Positions 47,173 to 58,259 of a stretch of 64,000 bases of DNA are shown piece by piece. Position 1 is the first letter of the stretch. The number at the start of each line of letters is the position of its first letter. The DNA lies in the NCBI RefSeq assembly GCF_000512585.2, contig NC_089241.1, forward strand, positions 2,294,001-2,358,000, written 5' to 3'. The notes beneath the pieces were generated by a model, which saw only the letters and a list, made by a program, of their open reading frames with translations, made no database searches and was not told where the DNA came from. The DNA comes from Kwoniella bestiolae CBS 10118. Its lineage: Eukaryota > Basidiomycota > Tremellomycetes > Tremellales > Cryptococcaceae. The position numbers and the translations under genes were made by a program.

Positions 47173-48719
47173 ATGCTCAGCTTTGACACAACTCTCTCTG
47201 CTGTGGCCCTTGCGACATTGCTTGGGAAGGCTGCAGCTCTCCCACATTTCGGACACACTGAACTTTCGAGACGGACCTATCCAAGCGGTTCTGGCAAACA
47301 GGCTACAACGATTACACTTGCTGCCCCTCTCGGTGGACAGTTGTAAGTGATGGTCCCCAATCTTCGCGTGATCGCCGAACGACGAGAGGCCATAGACTGA
47401 CTGATGATTTATTACCAGCTATACTGTCAATGTTACTATAGGTGGTCAGCCCCAGGTCGTGTTACTCGATACTGGAAGGTAAGCCCTCTCTGTTTGCTTA
47501 CATCCGTCGAAGTATGCCGAGCACTCTCATTAGCTCGGACCTTTGGATCCACTCAAAGAACGTCACTTGCATTGACGTGAACACCGGTAACCCCTCAGGC
47601 AAAGAGGCATGTGCGTTCGGTCCCGGAGGATATGATCCAGCGACGTCCTCGACTTATCAGCCCTTGCCGTTCGAGAACAACTTTAATGCTACGTATGCTG
47701 GCGGAGCAGCCTTCGGAGTAGGCGCGACTGATACCCTCGTGATAGGGGACCTACTCGTCCCAAACGTTACTTTCGCAATTGCGGAATTCGCTGCATTTGA
47801 TGGTGGGGCGGGATATGCTATTGACGGAGTGATGGGTCTGGCTAGTCCTCTGTTGACTATGCTGTTCAACGGCAGAGATGGAAGTAAGAACAACGCTTCG
47901 GATGAAAGTAGACACTTGTATGAGCCTTGGTTCTATCAGGCTGTGGAAGAAGGATTGATTGAGCCTTGTGAGTACATCCCCTCATATCATCCTATACAAG
48001 CACTGTCCGTTGACCATCTCTTATAAATACAGATTTCTCTCTCGCGCTTGACCGAACTCCGCCAGAAAGCCAAAAGGCAAATAGCAATACCACTTTTCTT
48101 GGAAGCTTCACTATCGGCGGTATCCCAGATATATCAGTGAAAGACAAATCGATCGTGATACATAACCCAAACTTCACCGTTCCCATCCAAGACACGGAGG
48201 TCTTGGTCAAATACTTTTCAGCTACGAATGTCACTTTCAGTTTCCCCGGTTCGACCAGCTTAGGTGAGAACGCTACTTCCCCCATAGCACTCTTGGACTC
48301 GGGAACGACCAACATCATCGCCCCTTCCGCGGTGGCCAAAGCGTTCAACGGAGCTATCGTGCCCAGTCCAATGTCTAACGAAACCATGGGCTCATACATT
48401 GTTCAATGCAATGCTTCCATACCTGATTTCAGTGTGACGATTGAAGGGGTAGAGTTCCCTTTGCAGAAGGAAGATCTGGTGTTCTACAATTCCGTGCTTC
48501 CTGAAGGGTTCTGTATCAGCTCCATTGCTCCTCCTCTGAAAGGTCAGGAGGGTATCTCCATTCTGTGAGTCTCTTCAGCCCATCATTGTGAGGGGTCACG
48601 AGTTTTAGCTGACTAATATGGTCTGTGCGTTCAGTGGGAACAGGTTCCTCGTCAACGTCATCTCAACTTATAATGTCAAGACTGACGGGATTATATTGAG
48701 TGAACGTCAACGATCATAG
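47173..48719 (+). CDS. Secreted pepsin-like aspartic protease (A1 family)
   Basis: Five exons, about 428 residues. The ATG at 47173 is followed by a clear signal peptide (LSAVALATLLGKAAALP); the frame also opens at a TTG 15 bases earlier, which is not used. A short propeptide follows. The first catalytic motif, VVLLDTGSSDLW, is created across the phase-2 intron near 47480. The second is IALLDSGTTNIIAPSA. YAIDGVMGLA and FSLALDRTP...FLGSFTIGG are typical of fungal A1 proteases. There are about ten N-x-S/T sites. I see no C-terminal membrane anchor or GPI-type tail; the protein ends about 20 residues after the last core strand (ILGNRFLVNVISTYNV). Expected role: extracellular or vacuolar proteolysis. 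Confidence 0.93.
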
Positions 48720-49088
48720 ATAAGTGAGGACGTTCAAAACCGTTATGGATGGAATGGAAAAGCACAATCGATAGCATGCATGCGTCGGGCAAGTGCCAGC
48801 AAGGGATTGTAACCTCTCGGGTAGTGGAATTCGAACATCGTTGCGTTTGTTAGTAGAGGTCACATTGAAACGGCGAGATAGATCGTAATGAAAGATGAGA
48901 GTGTGAGAAAGCTACGTATGAAGTTGTAACGTAGTGACTGGCCATAATTAATGCATGAACCCGTGATATTGTACAGTGTCTACAGTGGATGCGATGTTGA
49001 GAAACAAACTACGCCAACACTTATGGGGGCTGAGTGCGAATACTGGACCTCCAATCTCGGTATCTACTCAAAGACCAGAGAAACATCT
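48720..49088. other. Intergenic region
   Basis: Nothing recognisable. Confidence 0.4.
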
Positions 49089-49745
49089 TCAAAGGATGCA
49101 TTTGGATCCCACTCTCCAGATGCTAGGCCGTCCGACTGAGGTGGAGTCGGGGCAGTGTCGGTGATCGTTGGTCCCGAAGAAGGTTGATCTTCCTCTCTCT
49201 GGACCTAGTTCCGCTTGACCTGCAGTGACTTTGGACAGGTCTGGTAGACCACCATGAAGGACATCTCGTCCGCTGGTGTTGGAGCCCAACGAGCTGGGAT
49301 TGGCATCCTTGACGCCCGACGTATTTGGGATAAAGTGCTGCAAGAAACCCAACCTGCAGAATTCAACCAAGTCTCTGACGTCCATTTGATGGACTTCGCA
49401 ACCAATGTAGGTTTTTTTCATTCCTTCCGCCAAGACTGTCGATCTATCTTCCGTCTCGATCATCCTGGTCATATAGGCCTGCGCAAATTTGCTCAGATGA
49501 TCTCGTCTGTCCGTCATGACCTTTGGATCCGAATTGGGTCGCACGTATATCCCTGGAGTTCTACAGATTTGTCGATTCTCTACCATCGTAGTCGTAGTCC
49601 CAAAGACCAGCGCCCCAGTAACGTTCTCATTCGTAGATTGCCCGCTGATGACTTTTCTATCAATTCTATACCAAAAGTGCACCAAAGAAGCGTCTGTTAT
49701 AGGCTGGAATTGGTAGTTCGCTAGCCAGCTGCTGCATTCGAACTC
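49089..49745 (-). pseudogene. Orphan-family member J, truncated or incomplete
   Basis: An open frame on the minus strand that lacks an in-frame ATG until well inside, so either a 5' exon is unidentified or the start is lost. It shows the N-terminal family strand (VHFWYRI) and a helix with AQAYMTRMIE that aligns with AQAFAQGIVQE of member D. Block 2 follows (EVHQMDVRDLVEFCRLG, compare TESSVRTLKKLVDLGG). After that it becomes Ser/Gly-rich and ends (stop 49089) without the block 3 and 4 motifs. It is nearest to D and E and lies in the same cluster and orientation. Homology is visible but weak; pseudogene status is inferred. Confidence 0.42.
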
Positions 49746-50620
49746 TCAATTCGAGATTCGATAAACTTGTCCTCGCTTTCACCAGCTTCAACTCGATGAT
49801 CCGTATTGACAAAATTGTGTAACTTCTCTTGGTCACCATTCGATGTCTTCTGATGTGCTTCCGTAAAGAGCAGACTGGACTTTCAATGCCTGGCTGCGCG
49901 TCATTGAAGCGACTTTTCGTCGACCACGAAACATATTCAAAATGCCTTGTGATACAGCGAGTTGCTCCTTGCTGACGTGTCACAGTATGGTGGTGAGCGG
50001 ACTGCCAGCCGTGATAGCTGCCAATGACTGAGCGGTTTCAGCTTGCATTGTTTCCATAGAAGAACTTTGCTTGACAAGACTTTTGACAGTGCGCGTTGTT
50101 TGATGTGGTGGGTAGGAAATGAAAGTGGCGAGACAGCAGTTTTACTGGAAAGCGGGGAGTGACAGACACGACGCAGTATCGTTCAGTGACGATATATAAT
50201 CCTAAACGTTTGGTCAAACTGACAAGAACCAGACGTCTACACAAGTAAAGAGCTTCTCAAGGGAAGTTGTCGGAGTGATTATTTCAGACACGTTTCAGGC
50301 TTCAACTTTACAGTACCTTTCAATGACCTGCGGATTCGACATTCTGAGTACAACGTTCGCCTTCTCACAAACGTCATCCCAGATTGTTTGGTTCGATTGA
50401 AAGGCAAATATCATTCATGATCGAACCTGACTCAGGATTCATCACGAAGGTACATTATGATGGCCTATTCAGGTAATTGAAGCCGTATGACTCATGTGTA
50501 AAGTATTGTACGATAAAATATGTTGCATCAGACACCACACCCTCAATCCTGTTTACTCTCAGGGCTTATGCAACGCTTATAGCCACACGCATCTCGCCAG
50601 ATTTCGGTTCTGGGGCATGT
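49746..50620. other. Intergenic region
   Basis: May contain the missing 5' part of J; otherwise nothing recognisable. Confidence 0.4.
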
Positions 50621-51277
50621 CTATCCTGATTCCTCGGGCCTACTGAACAGCCCATGACTGTACAAGATCAGGTAATCATCGTAGGATACGTCGGCAGCTC
50701 TCAGTTCCGAGCTCTCTCCCGCAAATTGTCGGTTCTGATATGACATTGAGTTTTGGCCACCGGAAGGGTGCCCAGGATATTCTTCGGTACTATTGACACC
50801 TTGGTTCGATGCCATATCAGCAGAGACGTAGGTCACTACCTCTCTTAGCATACCGACTGATGGATCACTGGTCGGTGCGTTTGTGATGCGACATAAGACC
50901 GGATATCTTGGCCTTTCACACAAATGGCCCCCAAGGTCCACCAGTTTCTTAAGGGTTCTCACCGACGATTCAGTGGGCAGGTAGACGGTTTCGCAGTAAT
51001 GTTTGTAAACCCTATCCTGCTTCATGAGTTCTTGCACAATGCCTTGTGCGAAGGCCTGCGCATCTCTTTCGGTCGAGCAGTAGTGTCTTCTCTCCAAACA
51101 ATTGCTCTGGGCTTGGCCTCCTAGTGAGTCACCCGTTATGGTCGCCTCTTTCGAAGATCCTCGATGCACAGCGTATTTAAGCTCGGTGTAAGTTGCTGTG
51201 GGTTTGGCATAAATACAGACTTTAGCTTTGGTCGCTGGAGCACCATTGGGTATTCTGATTCGAAAGGAGCTGGACAT
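50621..51277 (-). CDS. Orphan-family member D
   Basis: An uninterrupted frame of 218 codons from ATG 51277. The frame remains open to an ATG at 51382, but a TATA-like element lies only 13 bp above that codon and 118 bp above the inner ATG, which supports the inner start. Blocks: ELKYAVHRG strand, NCLERRHYC, the helix DAQAFAQGIVQELM, then TESSVRTLKKLVDLGG followed by YPVLCRIT. These match member E closely (TESSVNSLAKLVDQSD, YPVFVLIT). LREVVTYVS corresponds to block 3. The rest is Ser/Gln/Tyr-rich and ends YSHGLF, a shortened block 4 (E has FEHGLL). No known domain. Confidence 0.6.
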   Translation of the reverse strand: MSSSFRIRIPNGAPATKAKVCIYAKPTATYTELKYAVHRGSSKEATITGDSLGGQAQSNCLERRHYCSTERDAQAFAQGIVQELMKQDRVYKHYCETVYLPTESSVRTLKKLVDLGGHLCERPRYPVLCRITNAPTSDPSVGMLREVVTYVSADMASNQGVNSTEEYPGHPSGGQNSMSYQNRQFAGESSELRAADVSYDDYLILYSHGLFSRPEESG

Positions 51278-51958
51278 GATAGCTATGGCTGGGATCAGAC
51301 TGAGGCGGAAGTGGTTTGCAAATGTAATGAAGGTAAGAAAGGGTTGAATGAAATCGCCACTCCGCAAGATAGGGTTGTACATTCACAGGTACAGTATTAT
51401 AGGGCTCAGCGCATCGAAGATGAAGATAGACAACGAGAGCCCAACCAGGAAGCTCTCAGAGGATCAGACTTCTTAGCAACAAAGGAGCGAGTGCCCTGCA
51501 GCACAAGATGTACTATAACACGGTCACATCTTATGTGGCGGTCTATTCCAGTGGAGCCATTGGGATGATGCTGCTTTCTTATTGAAGAAGGCCCTTTCTC
51601 ATCATACATCAAGTTCGCTTGATTTGCTTCCTTTTCTCAGTGTTGTTCTGACAGAAGCTAGTCAAAAGAGCAATGACACATTTGCCACTCGTCCAGCTTC
51701 ACTAGGAGATGCTTTATCGTCTCAGTCATGCAGGAATGTAGGAATTGAGGCAGCCGGGCATACACAGAGGAGATCGTATTGTGTTTATGCTCCATACTTA
51801 TATGGAGACAGGAGGAAGGCAATGCTGTTCATCCGATATAACATATGGCTTAGTCCTTGTACATATTTCCTAGACCCTGTCGTCAAATATTACGAGCGTT
51901 ATATGTGACCAATATTATAAAACTCATCTGGTTGCGATATTCCAGCTAACAAAACCCA
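51278..51958. other. Intergenic region between family members D and E
   Basis: Contains the D promoter and the 3' end of E; no other content recognised. Confidence 0.4.
51395..51401 (-). promoter_or_regulatory. TATA-like element of family member D
   Basis: TATAATA on the minus strand, 118 bp before the ATG at 51277. Confidence 0.35.
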
Positions 51959-52693
51959 TCAGCTTTTGGGAAACAGCTTCGTCGACCAAGTGGTCAACCT
52001 CTCCCCATTGGATAACTCTGTAGTTTTCTTCAAGAGACCATGTTCGAATAACTCGGTAGAGTCCGTCACGGGAATAGACACCACCTTAATATCTGGGAAT
52101 CGTGTCTGTGCCATATCGTTTGCTGTGGCTTCCGAGAAGACTTTCCACTTTTTCAACACGTCAGCGAATATACCAAGCTCTTGTCGTCTCCTCTTCAGCG
52201 TTCCACCCTTCGTGAGTTGTGGCGAGAGGTAGATTGCATGGTCTTCGAGTCGGGTGAAGGACGGATTCCAGTCTAGTTGTTCTGTGATGAGCACGAAGAC
52301 GGGATATCCGGGCTGGCTGTCGTTAGCATCGCTCTGGTCCACGAGCTTAGCAAGTGAATTAACGGAAGATTCGGTTTTCAACGGGATGGTCATGCAATAC
52401 TGAGCGAGGTACCGGCGACTCTCAGCTACCGAGGCAATCATCTGCTGTGCGTGATTCTTGGCGGATTCCTCATCATGCAAATACTTTCTACTCTCGTGAA
52501 GTCTAGATCTGACCTCCATACCGAAATCCCTGCCCGTCTTGGTAATAGATTGACAGGATCCTGGGTGAACGGTATACGTAAAGGCGCCGTCGCTGATCCG
52601 CTCGCGGCCGTGCTCGAGGTGATAGTAGATTGTGCTCTTTGTGTGGACTTGACCATCATGCAGGACGCCAGTCGAAAGCCCTGACCTGTTCAT
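51959..52693 (-). CDS. Orphan-family member E
   Basis: A frame of 244 codons from ATG 52693 (MNRSGLSTGV); an upstream in-frame ATG at 52792 would add 33 residues. Blocks in order: TIYYHLEHG; a Cys (GSCQSI) and the helix SAKNHAQQMIASV; TESSVNSLAKLVDQSD then YPVFVLIT; HAIYLSPQLTKGG with RRRQELGIFADVL (compare ILVSPKQ and KRDRLMMFANEYL in C); and FPDIKVVSIPVTDSTELFEHG (compare YPGCGVVKVW... in C). It therefore carries both the D/J-type block 2 and the B/C-type blocks 3-4, linking the subgroups. Single exon, soluble, function unknown. Confidence 0.62.
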   Translation of the reverse strand: MNRSGLSTGVLHDGQVHTKSTIYYHLEHGRERISDGAFTYTVHPGSCQSITKTGRDFGMEVRSRLHESRKYLHDEESAKNHAQQMIASVAESRRYLAQYCMTIPLKTESSVNSLAKLVDQSDANDSQPGYPVFVLITEQLDWNPSFTRLEDHAIYLSPQLTKGGTLKRRRQELGIFADVLKKWKVFSEATANDMAQTRFPDIKVVSIPVTDSTELFEHGLLKKTTELSNGERLTTWSTKLFPKS

Positions 52694-53719
52694 ATTGTGG
52701 GCACCAGTTGGGGAAAGAGAGACGACTTGTATAGGATTCCTTGATAGGTCAAATACGTAGATACTTGAGAATATGGCCACTCTGAAAGCCATAGAAAACG
52801 GGCTACATACTGTTCATACTTGACCTTCAAATGGGCGAACATAGTAGGGAGTCAGCAATCTGAAGGGAGGGACACATCCTTTCATGTCATGCTTTAGGAG
52901 AACGATTCGGCATACTCGTGTGGTAGCCTGTTCTGTTGTGGAGGAGAGGAGTGATGATCAAAAGACTAGTACAATTGTCATATCTACCGCTATTTTCTCT
53001 TTCTTCTTGGTATGCAACATCGTTTACAACAATTGAAGCAGCGAGTGAAGCAATTTGGTATATGGAAAAAACCTAGACATATTTTTATGCCACATCATCA
53101 GCATCCTCACATCTGTCTCCCCATCCCCTCTGACCCTTATGTAGTCTTACTGCCTGTCACTTTAGCTCAAAGGAACGTGTGGCCATTTAGTACACCCCAA
53201 CCGGAATCGGGAGACCATATCTCTCCCTTGAGCACGTTGAGGTAGAAAAGTGCGACAGCCAGAACGGCATGCAAAGGACGTATCAAACGCGGCGTGAACA
53301 ACAAAGGACGATCGCACTGGAACGTGCATGGGATTCCCGCCCTGGAGTAGACGGGTTGTTTGGTGTTAAGTTCTCTGTAGATTCTGATCGCTGCTGAGCA
53401 GGTCTGCGCTTGTTCTTGTCTGTTGTCCATTCTTACACTGAGTCAAAGCCGCGATTCTGGACCGGTCGTTCCATGATATACTGGAAAAGGAAACCGAGTC
53501 AAGCTGTATGCAAAGACAAAAGTCAAACGAGAAGGAAACGACATCCAATCGAAACAAGGAGCAACAGTGCTTGACACATCCGTCAGAAGATCATAGAACT
53601 ACAAGCATACTGAAAGGATTCTGTACCGCCAATCCGACACCTTCGAAGTCATAGCATCCTGTCCTTGACTCGCGTCCTTGGACTCCTGCGTTGCATCATA
53701 TCATCGACGGTTGGGGGAA
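52694..53719. other. Intergenic region between divergent genes
   Basis: About 1 kb with only short unsupported frames on both strands. Confidence 0.4.
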
Positions 53720-54935
53720 ATGGGGTTCAGAGCCTGGATTTTTCGTCTCATAGATCGATGGGTGGACGGAAAAGTAAACAACCTAAAATCAAACGATGGT
53801 AAACGGCGCTACGCAATTCCACCCCATGCTACCGACATCTGTACTTCCAAACAAGGCAGAAGTGAGAAAGAGGAATACAGAGATATCGACTATCTGGTCA
53901 AATCCGCTAGGGAGGCCATGGCGCACGGTGATTCTCGAGTAAGTCGGGCATCCACTCACTAGTTCTCGGGAGCGGCAAGGTGGCTCAGCTCATCATGTGA
54001 AATTGCAGGCTTTTTATAGGATATTCTCTCTGATGTCGGACTTGAAGATGACGAATAAAGGTATTGGTGGCTGTTTCTCTTCAGACGGTGTCAGACATCT
54101 AGATTATCAGGTGAGTTACCGCTTGCAGAGCAAGTAACCGACCGATCAAAGACACCCGGCCGATCCTCAAAGAAGCATACGCTGATTTGTACTAATCCTC
54201 GTTCCTTGTATGACAGTATAGCCGGAAGGAGCTAGCTAAACTGGTTCAGTCTGATAAGACATCTATGCGAAACATCCAGAACTACGCTTGGATAATGGAA
54301 GGCATAATGCCGTCCCCTGTAAGTGTATTCCCACCCTACCTTATACCTCTATGTATAATAGTCTCAGACCTGACTATAACTGCAGACCGGAGGTTTCCGA
54401 GTGGGCACCGGAACGCTATTTGCGAGCGTGCCATACCTGGGGGCAGTGTTGATCATCCTGATGAATTCTATTGTATACATAAGGGTGGCAAGCCAAATCT
54501 CAGCTCCGAGATGGCTGCTATGCGAGATCTTCTGGCCATTATTATGGGCCGCTCTGGGCTCGTAAGTCCTTTTTCGTCTTTGGTCTAAAATGGTGGAGGA
54601 CCTTACATCCAATGCGTACATGCAGCTTTCAGATTCCTGGAGGAGGTGCCGCAATGGCTGGACGGATCTCACCTTCTCGTAGGGCAGCGAAAAAGGTAAA
54701 GGAATATCTCAAACTCCGTGCAATCCTCTCTATGGACACACGAGATCCAGACGATGATTTGTGGAAATCGAAGAGTCTGAATAGCATAATACCTGGTTTA
54801 TCTGATCAGACCACTAAATATACTTGGAAGTATAGCGAAGAATTTAGGAAAGAGCTGTTTGGTCAGGATTTGAGGTTTCTGTATCAGTCTGAGATTAGAA
54901 ATAGAGTCAGGAAAGGCATAGAAGATGTTGTGTAA
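53720..54935 (+). CDS. DUF4112-type membrane protein
   Basis: Five exons (53720-53938, about 54009-54110, 54217-54318, 54386-54561, 54626-54935) with consistent phases. The N-terminal part has DGKRRYAIPPHATD, like the KRRKRELPPG segment of basidiomycete DUF4112 proteins. The domain itself follows: NYAWIMEGIMPSPTGGFRVG, then the hydrophobic stretch LFASVPYLGAVLIILMNSIV, SAPRWLLCEIFWPLLWAALG as the second membrane segment, and a charged helix RRAAKKVKEYLKLR. The usual acidic residues after the first turn of the canonical domain (GxGD) are replaced by YLGAV here, so it is a divergent member. A C-terminal extension of about 75 residues is specific to this protein. The function of DUF4112 is unknown. 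It sits between two orphan-family clusters. Confidence 0.72.
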
Positions 54936-55131
54936 TTGGCTTCCCGGCGTCATTATTGTGTGAGTACTTGTAGGGCAGTGTTGGGACCTCAGCTAGTGCC
55001 TATGAGAGCCAAGCATAGTTCCATAGAATATCCTGATACGAAGATAAACAATCTCACTAGATATACATCGAGACCTTCGTATCATGATGGTCAAGTGCCT
55101 TCATTCGAGATCCGTCCGAATCTCTTCAAAA

Positions 55132-57848
55132 TTATCCGACAGATCCCCATATTACCTTTCCATCCACGATAACTCCCTTCACCTTGACTTCCAAGATCTC
55201 ATCATCAGGTACCTTCATCAGATCGTCTTCCCAGATTACCGCATCGAACTTCCTGCCAACTGTCAACGATCCAGTGTCATTCGAGAAGGAAGCGTATGCA
55301 CCTAGATGATCGTCTGATCAGCTGATTCTCAGCGGTCATGACAAGATGGAAGACTTGCACTCACCGTCAATCGTCATTCCTCTTAATGCTTCTACCCTAG
55401 TTAGCTTTTCACCAGGATACCAACCCCCCTTCCCTTGCGGTGATTGCCCGTCCTCCGCCAATCGAGTCACAGCGGCATAGAAACCTTTGAGAGGGTCAAT
55501 TGATTCTACCGGGAAGTCCGATCCCAAGGTGATTCGTCCGCCGTGACTGAGCCGAGTTGTACGATCAGCATTCGTGATGTCCTCGGATCCAGAAAGACGC
55601 TCACTTCAGGTAGCTTCGCCAAGCATAAGCGCCTTTGATCCGATCAGGCCCTAGCCTGTCCTCCGCGTACCACATCTATCTTGGTGATTAGCACATTTTC
55701 CTGCGGAGGTCGAGAGCATTGTACAAAAATAGAACTTACGTCACTCGTCGCATGAGTGGGCTGTACACTGGCAATAACTGCGACATGTAAAGATCAGCAT
55801 CACTCATTCAGCTGCTGTATGTAACATACCTCCCAGCCTAGCAGCACGCTCTAAATCCTTAGGCGTCATGATTTGTGCGTGCTCCAGCCTGAACCGTGCG
55901 TCTCTGCACGACGGTGTGTCACTCTCTATAGCAGCTTCTATGGCGTCTAGTACAACATGAGCAGCTTTATCGCCGATTGTGTGCACGTTCTGCATGGATG
56001 ATCAGCTGGCTTGAACACGAGTATTTGCAAATTGCTCAAGCTTACCACTTGCCAACCCTACAATGCAGTATCAGCTTCGAGCTGCTAGCTGGACATATGG
56101 AGTTTGACCTACGGCTTCGTGCCACCGCTTAACTAAGGGTTTCCATACCTCTTCCGGCTTCAGCATGAAGCCCTTCCATCCTGGTTTATCGGAGTAATCG
56201 TCTATCAGAGCGGCTCCTCGAGAGCCGAGGGCACCGTCCCCAAATAGCTTGACTGAACGAAGCGTGAAGTGTGAATCTAGCACCGAACCGGCACGCATCA
56301 GCCAAATTGTGTCTCCAGGTGACATTGTTAAGACCTGTCGTCCATGCTCACCTGAGTCGACGATCTGGTCCATCTTGTCACCGCAGAAATCCTCATCTTC
56401 GCATTTTAACTACAACCGAGTTTGCTCATGTCAATCGTGCGGGCCTGAAAGAAGGTAAACGTAAAGTCCACCTACCATCTGATAGAAACGGATGGGTAGT
56501 CTTCCTTCTTCCGACATTCTATCACCCTTCATCAGTCTACATGGAGGCGTGACGAATGAGACAGACGAAGGATGTCGATAACACACCTTTTCCAGAATGG
56601 AACTTCTTTCAAAAATCCTTGGGCATCATGCACACCTGTTAGACCTTTGCTCATGGCATCTTCCAGCATGATCTGAAGGTATCGCTCTCTATCTTGGTCG
56701 GTCCATGGTGGTCTGATAGCGGTAAGCATGTCAATAGCGTTGTCAACCTATAATGCGTTAGAAAAGAGATATGATCAGCCGCAGAACAGTCAGATGTCGC
56801 GGGCATGGGTTGAGATGGCTCACAAAGATGCCTGTCGGTTTCCCATCTTTATCCCTGACCACCTGACCACCTTCAACATCCGGTACATCATCTCCTAGAA
56901 GATTCAGAATCGCTGGCGAGACCCATTCTACATGAAAGTCGACCCTTGATAGACTTATAGGGAGATCCTTGAGTAATGGCGAAGAGTTGAAGTGTTCCTA
57001 TTATGCAATATGATCAGGCGACATGGAACGACCGATTATTTAAGAGAGCAAAGGATACTCACAGCGGTAGGAAACTCCTTTTTCTCCCACAGATTCTGAT
57101 CCCACCCTAGTCCTTCTATCCAAGCGCCTTCCTTCAAGGGGTTCTTCCTAACGAAATCTTCGACCTTCTGAATCACCTCTGTAACAGATTTGCAGCCGTG
57201 GAGAGGGAGCTGCTGAGCATGACCATATATGAGGGGATGTCCGTGAGAGTCAATAAACCCCTGTACATGTTTAATTTGTCAGCTGATACCATTGAAATCA
57301 GCTTGGATGCCTGCTCACGGGAGTCAGAGTGTGTCCTGGTGGCAGATAAATGATCTTGATAGCGTTTAGAGCTTTTTGTTCTGTCCATTTTCGACGTATT
57401 TTACCTGATGAATCAAAGACGTTTTAGAGATGAACCAGTTTCTGCTTTATTCAATCATGAGACGATGTAATAGGGATTTCATAGATTATCACTCACCAAG
57501 ACTGCCGGTATCAATGACCTCACCATGTTTGACCACGACACACTGGGTCTGACCTACACCCTCAGCTTCGGGGACAGTATACACCCCATTTCCGTCTTTC
57601 GAGCAGATCGCGAAGCTGTCCGGCAGCTGCTTCCCATTCTTCGTATATATCGGCTTGGTATAGTAAAAGGTTTGATGTTTTTGAGCATATACCACGAAGA
57701 ATCCCAATATGAGTAAAGCGAGCGAGATATGTAAGGAACGAGTTGGGTGACCGCGTCTTGGAGGTGGAGGATGTCGCTGATAAGGTGCTACCGGTGTGGG
57801 TGCTCCCTTGTGAGCAGAATTCCTAGACCGCAGGGATGAGCCGGACAT
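55132..57848 (-). CDS. Membrane-anchored amidohydrolase family 3 (YtcJ-like) enzyme
   Basis: About a dozen exons starting MSGSSLRSRNSAHK. A Pro/His/Arg-rich cytosolic segment precedes one membrane helix (LHISLALLILGFFVVYA, about residues 39-56), giving a type II signal-anchor topology. The catalytic part shows TPGFIDSHGHPLIYGH (metal-binding HxH), SLRSVKLFGDGALGSRGAALID-type strand (bridging Lys region), GWQVNVHTIGDKA, RLEHAQIM, SVQPTHATSDMWYAEDRLG and LGSDFPVESIDPLKGFYAA (metal Asp). It ends with the composite beta-sandwich strand KVKGVIVDGKVIW. Family members hydrolyse amides or formamides with one or two metal ions; the substrate is unknown. No active-site residue appears missing. Confidence 0.88.
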
Positions 57849-58259
57849 GAGTGATCAAGAATTATACAGATCGAAGACAAGAGGCATAATGATTACTCTC
57901 TCCCTTATCACCATAGGTGCTGCCTGTCACACATACTGTCATCCTGATCGCAATCCAAGCTTGGACCATATCATGGACTACCTCCACACCGTCGTACGTT
58001 ACTTTCCCACGGTGATACTTGTACAGTAATCTTCCATCGATATAAATAAACAGTTGGAATGCATGAGAATGTTTGAGTGTATATGAATATGCGTCAAAGG
58101 ACACGGACAGGAATATCGATAGAGAAAGTAGTAGGGGGTCAAAGTCTGAAACGTCAACAGGCATCATTCTAATAGGTGAAATAACTGATAAGACATAGAT
58201 CGCGTCTCCTTCGGCTCGCTATCTACGTCTTTAGTTTGTTCGCCATGAGATAATAGCGA
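57849..58259. other. Intergenic region
   Basis: Promoter of the amidohydrolase and 3' end of family member F; nothing notable. Confidence 0.4.

Noticed and set aside
51278..51382. N-terminal extension of family member D with a hydrophobic stretch that could pass for a signal anchor
   Set aside because: The only TATA-like element lies 13 bp above this ATG and about 118 bp above the inner one, and other members lack such a segment.
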